Positions 56,162 to 64,000 of a stretch of DNA of 64,000 bases are shown in pieces. The stretch is from NCBI RefSeq assembly GCF_001522545.3, contig NC_031770.1, positions 108,255,664 to 108,319,663 on the forward strand, in the 5' to 3' direction. The translations under genes were made by a program, and so were the position numbers. Below the pieces are notes generated by a model. The model was given only the letters and a program-made list of their open reading frames with translations. It ran no database searches and was not told the origin of the DNA. Source of the DNA: Parus major (Eukaryota > Chordata > Aves > Passeriformes > Paridae). The number at the start of each line of letters is the position of its first letter. The first letter of the stretch is position 1.

Positions 56162-56661
56162 TTTATCCATCTCACTCCATTTAATTCAACTCTTACTTCC
56201 AATTTGCAACAGTGTGTTATTTTTGTCTCTGCAGACACAAATCCAAATCCTGATCTCATTAATGTTAATGGCAAAACTTCTAATAACTTCAGCTGCACCA
56301 GGACTTGGCTCACTGTGAAGAAAATGCTGTTCTGAAGGCAATATGTACTGCCACAAGGCTTCAGACATCCATAAATCCATCAGGCCAATGAGTATTTCCA
56401 TCTGCCATCCAGCATTTGGAGTCGTGTGTTAACAATATGAGCTAAAGAGTGAAAGTTACCAGCAAATGCATTTCTGCAACCATTTCCCCCCTCCTTATTG
56501 ATGAGGCTTTTGCATTCACGGTCAGAAGGGTGAAGAACAGCTTCCAGAGCACAGTAGTTTCTGTGTAGGTTGGCTCTTGGATGTCAGCATGATGGACACC
56601 TTGAAAATGCTATAGCAAGACCTAAGAAGGTTGATTTGGTTCAAGAAAAGCTGAGCTTATT

Positions 56662-56742
56662 TCCCAGCTCTGCCACCAACCTCCTGTGTGTCCCAGGGCA
56701 AAACACTTGATCTCACTGTGCCTCAGTCCCTCTGCTACAACA
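56662..56742 (+). mobile_element. MIR SINE remnant
   Basis: CCCAGCTCTGCCACCAACCTC, then CTGTGTGTCCCAGGGCAAAAC, ACTTGATCTCACTGTGCC and TCAGTCCCTCTGCTAC align without large gaps to the MIR core (cggctctgccacttactagc, tgtgtgaccttgggcaagtc, acttaacctctctg, cctcagtttcctcatctg). This is the best-preserved MIR in the window. MIR is an ancient amniote SINE, consistent with bird DNA. Confidence 0.75.
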
Positions 56743-56803
56743 TTCCTAACTCCTGTCCTTTGCCTATGCAAAGTTACAGGCAAGGCTGTAATACAAATAC
56801 AAA

Positions 56804-56847
56804 TACTACTACTACTACTACTACTAATAATAATGATAATAATAATG
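56804..56847. repeat. compound (TAC)n-(AAT)n microsatellite
   Basis: Two ACAAAT units, then seven ACT/TAC units, change into AATAATAATGATAATAATAATG. The change from TAC to TAA repeats fits a single founding substitution followed by slippage. It directly follows the MIR by about 60 bases. Confidence 0.9.
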
Positions 56848-56958
56848 TAAATATGGCCCATACTCTGCATCAAATCTCAGCCACCCTCATCTGGCCAGCT
56901 ACATTCTGGCAGGACTCTCACAGCTGATCAGCACACACAGGAACCCTTTAGCTGGGGA

Positions 56959-56972
56959 AAAAAAAAAAAAAT
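56959..56972. repeat. A-rich homopolymer
   Basis: A run of about 13-14 A residues after GCTGGGG. No retrocopy is recognised. Confidence 0.75.
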
Positions 56973-59131
56973 CTTTCCCTTTCCTGGTAAATAATTTTAG
57001 GAGTAGACTGGTAGCAAAGCCAGAGTGCAACCTGGAGGCAATTTTGCTGGCGTTCTGAAATGAGTTTTATTTAAGTCCATAAATGTTTTTGAAAAGTCTG
57101 CTTCAACAGAGGCCAGAGTGCCCTGGGGTGACTCTCTTTAAAGAGCTTTGTTTGGTTAATAATGATTTGTAAATTCTGCCTGTTGGAAGTGCCACTGCCA
57201 CTGTCTTGGAGAAGTCTCTGCTGGGAAACACAGGTACCTTGTGTTTGCTGAGGTGCTTTGAGTGTTTTCCTGCCAGAGCCCCAACCCTGTGTGGCTGCAG
57301 TGAAACCACACTCGGCTCATGGCCATGTGCTACATCCATTGCTTCCCTGGCATATGGGATGTCACCATGGGGAGCAGATGGCATTGCCCTGGGATCTGGG
57401 GAGGTGAGCACCTTGGGGAGCCCACCAGACCATCTCTGAGCAAGGACAACTCCTGGCAGATTGCTGCTGCAACCTCAGCTGGACGTGCTGTGGTGTGAAT
57501 AAAGGACACACCTCACCTGTCCTGTCCTTTGCCAATTCCTGGCACAGAGAGGGCCCTGCTGGGATGGTGAATGGTTGCCCTGGGAACTAGGAGCTAAAGC
57601 CACAAATCCTGGCATTAACTGTCAGAGAAAGGAAAAGATCAGTCATTTAAATCTCTATATTTTTATCTAGTGGGAAGTAGGACTTCTAAATGACCTTGAG
57701 AAATACTCAGAATTGTATTTCTGCTGCTACCTCTCCAAGCATGGACTGTGTAAAAACATGATGCTTGCTATTTCTGCTAAAATCCTACAGTTTGGTTTCT
57801 CTGCAATCACTGTTTCAAGCCTCTGTGTCCTTTCAGAGGGCCCAGCTCCATCTTGCAGGGATCAGCAGCACTGTTTCCACCCCTCAAATCTACTCCAGCA
57901 GCTTCAGTTTGGATAAAATTACAGCAGCCATCAATCCAGTGCTCGTACTCCAGAGCCAACACTAATCACCACAGAGGGGAAGGAAGCAATTTTCTTCACA
58001 CTTTATTACTGTGCAGCTCCTTACTTACAGATCTCAGTGCTGCTCTTTATTTTGCATCCTTGAGGAGCATCCATCACCATCCAGTGATGGAAGGGCTGAC
58101 AGAAACCCAGGCTGGCCAGACCACTGCACTGCCCAGGCAGGATTCACCTGACCTAACTGTGGCTGCCTGAAAACTTGGCTAATGCCAGATATCTTTTTCT
58201 AGTTGGTGCAGAGAGTGGGAGAGGGTCAGGGGATGATTTATCCCATGCTAGGAGAGGTGTCTGAGGCAGCCAGGATAAATTACCCTTTGGAAGCCCAGCT
58301 CTGTAGGTGGAGCCCATATGATTCACCCCTGTGAGAGTCCAAATTTCTTGATGGCTGTAGTGGAGAGAGGTGTTCCTCACCTCTCCTGGCCATGGGTGAT
58401 GTATTCCTGAGCCTCTGCAGCAGTTCTCCTTCAGATAAATGAAATTCCAGAAGATTTACTTTTGCTTAATACAAAATTACCCCAGGCATGCTCCCTCTTA
58501 GCAGGTTGATGCAGGACACTAGAGCAATATGGATGTGCCATGACGATAACAATTATAATAATAAAAATTGCTGACTTTGAAAAGGGAAATATAACAGCTG
58601 AAACTCAGCAGAAGGGGCCAGTGAGAAGTTCCAAAATGATTGTTCACTGAGATGAGATGGAAGAGGAGGGGAAGTTTTATTAATTATCGTACTTAAACCT
58701 GAGTGCAACAGCAAACATTGCTGCTTTTAAAACTTCCCAGCTGTTCCTTCCTTTGTTCTGGCGACTGCTTGGAAGTTTGAGCAGTGATAAAAGCAAAGGC
58801 TCTTAAAGCAGTTTGCAAAGTTGTAGGAGACTTTAAACAGCTGGTATGATAAAACACCCACATTTCCCTTGACAAATGTAAGCTCCACCGGTAGCTTTTA
58901 GTACAGGGATCTGTACCAGAGCCATAAAAGAAATCAAATGGTTAAGTGTGGAGGTGAGGTCCCGGGTTTTCCCAGCTCAGTAAAGATATATCCAACCAGC
59001 CATTATCACACAGGTGCACGTATATCATTCAACATCAGACATCAAGGAAAAATAATCGCCTGGAGCGAGAGAGTAAAGTTCAATGAAAGTTTGAAAGCGT
59101 TACACACCAGCTCTCCTGGAAGGATAATCAG

Positions 59132-59154
59132 ACACACACACACACACACACACA
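59132..59154. repeat. (AC)n microsatellite
   Basis: Eleven to twelve AC units are bounded by GATAATCAG and AAAATTACTCC. It yields a Thr-His repeat in an 81-codon frame that is not credible as a protein. Confidence 0.92.
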
Positions 59155-59671
59155 AAATTACTCCCATGCTTTTGTTTGGTTGAGGAGTTTGGGTTTTCTG
59201 GCTGCATCAAATGAGATCTACAAATCCATCTTCATTAGACTTCTTCTAAAAACAATTGTACATTTCCTGGAAGCTCATTAACAGAGGAGCATTGCCAGGC
59301 TCTTATTCATAATGACCCTGATTCAACAAAGTAGTTAAACATGTGCTCTGGGACTGATGATTTATAATAGAAAGTATAAAAGGAACCCAGATTTTTTCTA
59401 AGTTGTAGAAAAAACTAAGCCCAGGTTTCATTTGCATTTTTAGTGAAAATTCTGGTCAATCCCTCTTTTCTTTGATCTGATTTATTTTAAATAATATGTC
59501 CAATATCTACCTATCTATTATTTCATCACTCAGCATAAATTCATGTTGAGCTCAAAAATACTTGATGACTCCACCTCAGCATCTACTGATTCCTCCTTCT
59601 TTCTTCTGAAATCCTTCAAATACTCCAGAGGCTGGGAGGGCAGCAGCTGCTACTGTTGAGCACAAGGATAT

Positions 59672-59930
59672 GGAATCATGAATGGGTTGGCTTGGGACAG
59701 CTGGGACAGGCCAGAAGGTTCATCTGTTCCAACCCCCTGCCATGGGCAGGGACACCTTCCACTAGACCAGGTTGCTCCAAGCCCTGTCCAGCCTGGTTTT
59801 GAACAATTCCAAGAATGGGGTAGCCAGAGATTCTCAGGAAAACCTGTGCCAGGGCCTCTCCAGCCTCTGAGTAAAGAATTTCTTCCTAACATCTAATCTA
59901 AATATACCCTCCTTTGTCTTAAAGCCATAT
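59672..59930 (-). mobile_element. CR1 LINE, 3'-terminal fragment
   Basis: The antisense CR1 starts GGAATCATGAATGGG on the plus strand with a small internal insertion (GGGACAGCTGGGACAGGCC). It then has CCCCTGCCATGGGCAGGG, ACACCTTCCACTAGACC, AGGTTGCTCCAAGCCC, CTGAGTAAAGAATTTCTTCC and AACATCTAATCTAAATATACC, to TTAAAGCCATA. The 3' end is complete. Confidence 0.95.
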
Positions 59931-61488
59931 AGGTAAAGATCTTTCATGTAGGTTTAAATTTATTTTTTAATAGTTTAAATATCTTTTCCTATTGCAGTTT
60001 CCTCACTAGAATAGATTCCCTATTCCTGGCTGAACTTTGATCTGGCTTTGGTCCTTATTCCAACCACCTCCAAGGCATCAGCATCTCCAGCTGCTTTGTC
60101 CAATTTATTGCTATTTTACCTTTCCTGTTCCTGTAGGATGATAGCCCCAACAGTGATTAATCCCTTACTACATCCTAAGCTCTGTATAAACATGTAGTCA
60201 GATTAACATCCCTCTGAGAAGCTTGTAACCTAAATAGATGAAATAAATTAGGAGGTGAAGTGATTTGCCAGGAGGAAAAGATGATTTTTGGATTTGCACC
60301 TGACAGCGCCAGGTCTTGGTGCTTGGTCATTAATCCTCCGTTCCCCAGGGGAGCACGTGTGTTACCTGCTGGAATTCCACAGCTGGAAAATGTTCCAGCT
60401 ACAGCTTTCCTACTGCACTTCTGCTGGATGCAGATCTCTCCTTGCTTGACACATGGAGTTGTACAAAGTCTCATTACAGAAATGTTTTATGCTGTCGATC
60501 TTCCAAAGCGTCGTTGCTGCCAGCAGGGCACTGGCTTCAGAATGGGTGGATTGTGCTTCCAAAAGCTAATTAAAATCATTAGTGGCTTCCTCAGATCAGT
60601 TGCCAGAAGCTATCCCTCATGACAGCAGCCTCACATTCCCCTTGTCTGCTTGAGTACATTTAAGAGTTATTCTGAAGTTTATTATCTACCTTTTTAAAAA
60701 TAATTAATGGTTATTTTATGGTAAGGGGAGACATTTTAAAATGGTTATGTATACCCAGATAAGCAATAAAAATCACAGAGGTCAAGAAAGAGAGGGCCTG
60801 TTTTGAATGTTACAAGTGTTCTGTATCTGCTGCTGGGTTCAAGGCCAGAACCTTTGCCAAATCCCCTGAAGTCAGATATTTTTGCACTCTCTGCCTGTTA
60901 CAAATGGAAGCTACAAAGCCGCTCAATGGGAAAGAGTTGGAGAGATGAAAGGGGAATTCTCAACCAGAAAATAGCCATGAGACAATATCACCATTTAGGA
61001 TTTCCTTTTCTTTGCCCTGTATTTCTATTTCCCTCATCCTGCACCATTCCCAGGTTTGTATCCCTTGGAAATGGATAGAAACAGGAGTTTCACACAAGCA
61101 AATCTGTGTCTGTAATACAGATAAGAACTTTGACCAGGATTTATAATGCTTACCTGAATACCAAAGAGTAGAGCTGCATTAAGTCCCCGGACTGAGAAGG
61201 GTTGTTCAGTTCACTGAATTCAGGTTCTGTTCCTCAGAAAATCAAAGTAATACTGCTCTCCTCTGAGCCCTTTCTTGTCCTGTCTGTTTCAAGTATATTT
61301 TATTTGCCTTCCCCAGTACATACAGTGGATTCTCCAGGCGCTGACACAAGGCATTTTGAGATTTGTAAGCCACATTACACCTGCAAAGTTCCTGGTAACA
61401 GCTGTGAGAGGTGCATTTGTTCCAGCTCTGCTCAGAGCTGCTGGCTCCAGCCATTTGTATGGAATAGCTTTGAACTGTAGTTATGTAG
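59931..61488. other. mostly unique noncoding DNA
   Basis: A MIR-like or related ancient SINE remnant lies at 60150-60340. The rest holds no recognised repeat or gene; a 120-codon frame (60260-60622) has no domain. Confidence 0.45.
60150..60340 (-). mobile_element. ancient MIR-like SINE remnant
   Basis: TTACTACATCCTAAGCTCTG, then GAGAAGCTTGTAACCTAAATAG and GGTGAAGTGATTTGCC, GACAGCGCCAGG follow the order of a common amniote SINE region in reverse orientation (ctaagcactgta, gagcttacaatctaa, aggtgaagtgacttgcc, tggcagagccagg). It is old and diverged; whether it is MIR proper or a related CORE-SINE is unresolved. Confidence 0.45.
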
Positions 61489-61714
61489 ATTTAGATTAAG
61501 ACATTAGGAAGAAATTCTTTACTGTGAGGGTGGTGAAGCCCTGGCACAGGTTTCCCAAAGAAGCTGTGGCTGCCCCATCTCTGGAAATGTTCAAAGCCAG
61601 GTTGAATGAGGCTTTAAGCAACCTGGTCTAGTGGAAGGTGTTCCTGCCCGTGGCAGGGGATTGGAAATGCATGATCTTTAAAGTCTCTTCTCAACCCAAA
61701 TTATTCTATGATTT
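61489..61714 (+). mobile_element. CR1 LINE, 3'-terminal fragment
   Basis: The sense CR1 begins GATTTAGATTAAGACATTAGG and has AAGAAATTCTTTACTGTGAGG, GTGGTGAAGCCCTGGCACAGG, AAGAAGCTGTGGCTGCC, AACCTGGTCTAGTGGAAGG and TTCCTGCCCGTGGCAGGGG. It ends ACCCAAATTATTCTATGATTT. It is well preserved with a complete 3' end. Confidence 0.95.
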
Positions 61715-63139
61715 TGGCAGGGAAATTGAGTGTCTAAAACAAAGGGTTTGAGGCTACTGGGAGCAGCTCTTTGTGTGGCAGATTGCTTTCATGGACATGG
61801 AAACTCATGCTGGAAACGTGGTTCTAATAATTAAATTCATTTGGATATTTATGTAGAGTGTCAGCTTAGCTTTGTAATAATAAATTCCAGTTTTTCTTCC
61901 GTTTGCAGTAATTTAACTCTTACTGGTAGAATCACTTCTGTTCTACTTCTGCTTCCCACTCACTGATTAGCTCTAGTGCCATGGATTTATCCCCATATAT
62001 GGTTTTTAAAAAGCACAGGACCACCTGTAAGATGGGGCTGCCCATTGAATCTCTGCTCAGGGCTGCCAGTGATTCCAGCACAACAAAGAGCAGCTCTGAG
62101 TGGTTTTGTCCAAAAAAGAAGATAGAAAGAATGTTCTTTGTGCCTGCCTCCTTCAGTAAGCCTCTTCCATGGTGACGAAAGGTCCTGGTCCACTTCCTGC
62201 CTCTCCCACCTGGAAAGGCTATGTAACAATAATATTTCCTGGCTTTAGCTGTGCTCCTGCTCAGTCAGGATTTGCTAAAATATGCTGAAATAGCCATTGG
62301 AACCCAAATGCGAAGTGAAGTTTCTGCAAGTCTGATTTTTGCCATGCAGAAAGGCTGTACCTATGGCAGCTGAGAAACACTGCTCAGTGGCAGTCACCTC
62401 TGCAGCCATCCTGCAGGGAAAGCAACAATCCAGCCACATTCATCAGTTCACAGTGAATGACCACAGGTGCTCTGTGCATCCCTCACCTAATGACAGGCTG
62501 CCTTCAAAAGTTTTATAGCTTTTTTTATTTTTTTTTAATTTTTTTTTTGGTAGTAGGAAGCATCCTTCTAGTGAACATAAGACCATTTGATGTTACAATA
62601 AACCATTCTGCTGGCTCAAATCAAAGATGAGGCACTGAGGTGCTGTAAAAATCTTTGAGTCAACGAAAGACAGCTGGTTGAATCATTTCCCAGATTTTCA
62701 TATGACTCATAAATTTGTTACATAGTGAGGAAATTCCCTGAAAGCTTCTTGGCAGGCACCACCAGTCTGACCAGTAGCTAAGAAACACATAACCTTCCAG
62801 TTATAGGGAGGGAGCAGTGTGGGGAGGAAACAAAGAACATCTGCCTTCAGGTTTGAGCCTGGGGTCAGTTGGAAATGCATTTCTGCCACCCAAGCCACAA
62901 TCCTTCTGTACAAGGGGACAGGACATTGAAGTGACAGCTCTGGGCTGTTATGACAATGTCCAGAAGTCTAGTCCCCTCCTCTCTCTCATTCCACCCCACT
63001 GAGTTTGTGCACAGAAACACACATGTCCAGATTCCACAGTGGTGACCTGGTGGTGCAGACACCTGTATCAGCCAAACACATAAAATTAGACCTTATCCAT
63101 GCTATCTGAGAGCCATAAATTCATAAATGAAATATCAAC
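61715..63139. other. unique noncoding DNA, no gene seen
   Basis: A T-rich low-complexity stretch is at 62520-62548. No repeats or exons are recognised. Confidence 0.5.
62520..62548. repeat. T-rich low-complexity tract
   Basis: Three T runs broken by A and AA cover about 29 bases. It is of no evident function. Confidence 0.85.
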
Positions 63140-63289
63140 TCATTCCAACCCTATTCCATGGGCAGAGACCTCTTCCACTGCCTCAGGTTGCTCCAAGCCC
63201 CATCCAACCTGGCCTTGAACACTTCCAGGGATGTGGCTGGCACAGCTTCTCTGAGCACCCTGTGCCAGGGCCCCACCATCCTCTGAGGA
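63140..63289 (-). mobile_element. CR1 LINE fragment lacking its terminal octamers
   Basis: The plus strand has CATTCCAACCCTATTCCATGG, GCAGAGACCTCTTCCACTGC, AGGTTGCTCCAAGCCCCATCC, TTGAACACTTCCAGGGATG and CTCTGAGCACCCTGTGCC, to CACCATCCTCTGAGGA. The usual opening (GAATCATAGAATGG) is not present on the left, so the extreme 3' end is lost or degenerate. Confidence 0.92.
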
Positions 63290-64000
63290 CTAGTGAAGCA
63301 CTGGAGCAAGACAGGGACCCCAATCCTGTCTTATTTGGACACCTTACTAATGACTGAATTTGTTATTTTGATACAGATAAAAATCTGTTTCTGCCACTAT
63401 GATCCATGTTTCTTGGATCCATGTTAATGAGGAGCACCTCAGAGAGCCTCTAAAGGGAAAAGCCTACAGTGAGCAGGTAGGTTGGGTACTTGTGTTCCCC
63501 AAAAAAACTTCAAAGCTGTGTTTGGTTTTTTTACTCTCATCACCAATTGTATATGACAGAAAGGTCTTGCTTCAAGCAAACCAATTAATTAGACACCTAT
63601 AACCTTGGCACAGATTGGGGCACAGTGATGTAAAACCCAAATTTAGATGTATGACCAAATACCAGTGACCATCTCATGCTTGTGTTGACACAAGCATTGG
63701 GCCAAGATCTTGTCTGGTACCTCAGAGACCATTTGAGCCTGGAGTTGTCTCCATTACCCCAGAAAAATGGAACTTATCCACAAAACTCCAGCTTCAGAAG
63801 TTGCTGGTGCAGACTGCACCTGAATTTCTCAGTGATCCCTTCTTTGTGTCTGGAGAAAAGGAAGAGCAGGTTCCTCTCATCCCAAGCTATTGAAGCTCCA
63901 TATGACCTCAGGTATCATGCAGATAATCTCACAGTACTTTTCTTTCATGTCCCTGTGATATATAGAGAATAAACTCAGGACACACTCTTGAAACCTGGTG
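63290..64000. other. unique noncoding DNA, no gene seen
   Basis: No repeat, RNA gene or exon is recognised to the end of the window. A 98-codon frame at 63676-63972 shows no domain. Confidence 0.55.

Larger units (their letters stand above)
55851..59671. other. mostly unique noncoding DNA
   Basis: It holds microsatellites (56142, 56804, 59131) and a clear MIR (56662). No gene is seen; frames up to 125 codons overlap on both strands. At 59318-59360, CCTGATTCAACAAAGTAGTT then AAACATGTGCTC resembles an ancient amniote interspersed repeat, a weak match. Confidence 0.5.

Noticed and set aside
61183..61198. TCCCCGGACTGAGAAG identical to a word in the unknown repeat (36337-36352)
   Set aside because: Flanking sequence does not match on either side. 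A single 16-base match is close to chance expectation in a window this size.
1..64000. CRISPR arrays, operons, riboswitches, phage or plasmid features
   Set aside because: Sequence is clearly vertebrate nuclear DNA; no regularly spaced repeats, no dense coding and no prokaryotic signals.

Overview
The window looks like vertebrate, avian nuclear DNA, most likely from a songbird. The main evidence is about two dozen CR1 LINE fragments. They are all pieces of the 3' end of the element, with the typical CR1 terminus (variants of ATTCTATGATTC) and the conserved stretch around CCATGGGCAGGGACACCTTCC. A solo LTR of a familiar avian ERV type is also present, as is a tRNA-Ile-headed SINE with a CR1 tail that resembles TguSINE1, which I recall from zebra finch. 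CpG is rare, base composition is moderately AT-rich, and simple repeats are short. I see no protein-coding gene, no exon I can defend, no functional RNA gene and no prokaryotic feature. Open reading frames are short, overlap on both strands, and often run through repeats. The window is best read as intergenic or deep intronic sequence.

Layout. 1-9.2 kb is nearly all unique sequence, with one CR1 tail (about 2.1 kb) and a TTAA microsatellite (8.1 kb). 9.2-16.4 kb holds one CR1 tail and then unique sequence. 16.4-18.8 kb is repeat-dense: a CR1 interrupted by the tRNA-derived SINE, a second long CR1, and a small pair of competing hairpins. 19.4-22.0 kb has a MIR remnant, an unexplained 57-bp tandem duplication and the minus-strand LTR. 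22-31.9 kb is mostly unique, with two CR1 pieces and long T and A tracts. 31.9-36.4 kb has four CR1 pieces. Two of them each abut a copy of the same unrecognised sequence of about 130 bp, which I consider the most unusual thing here. 36.4-47 kb is mostly unique, with three CR1 pieces, MIR-like remnants, CA and TTAA microsatellites and a purine-biased block. 47-56 kb is again CR1-rich, including two fragments placed back to back in opposite orientation, and has an AT-rich stretch at 52.2-52.6 kb full of homeodomain- and forkhead-like motifs. 56-64 kb has the clearest MIR, a compound trinucleotide microsatellite and three CR1 pieces.

No genes act together here. Functional potential, if any, would be regulatory (candidate conserved noncoding elements) or a promoter in the LTR. 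All family names come from recognition by eye and memory, with no database search. Boundaries of old repeats are accurate to roughly 10-30 bases.
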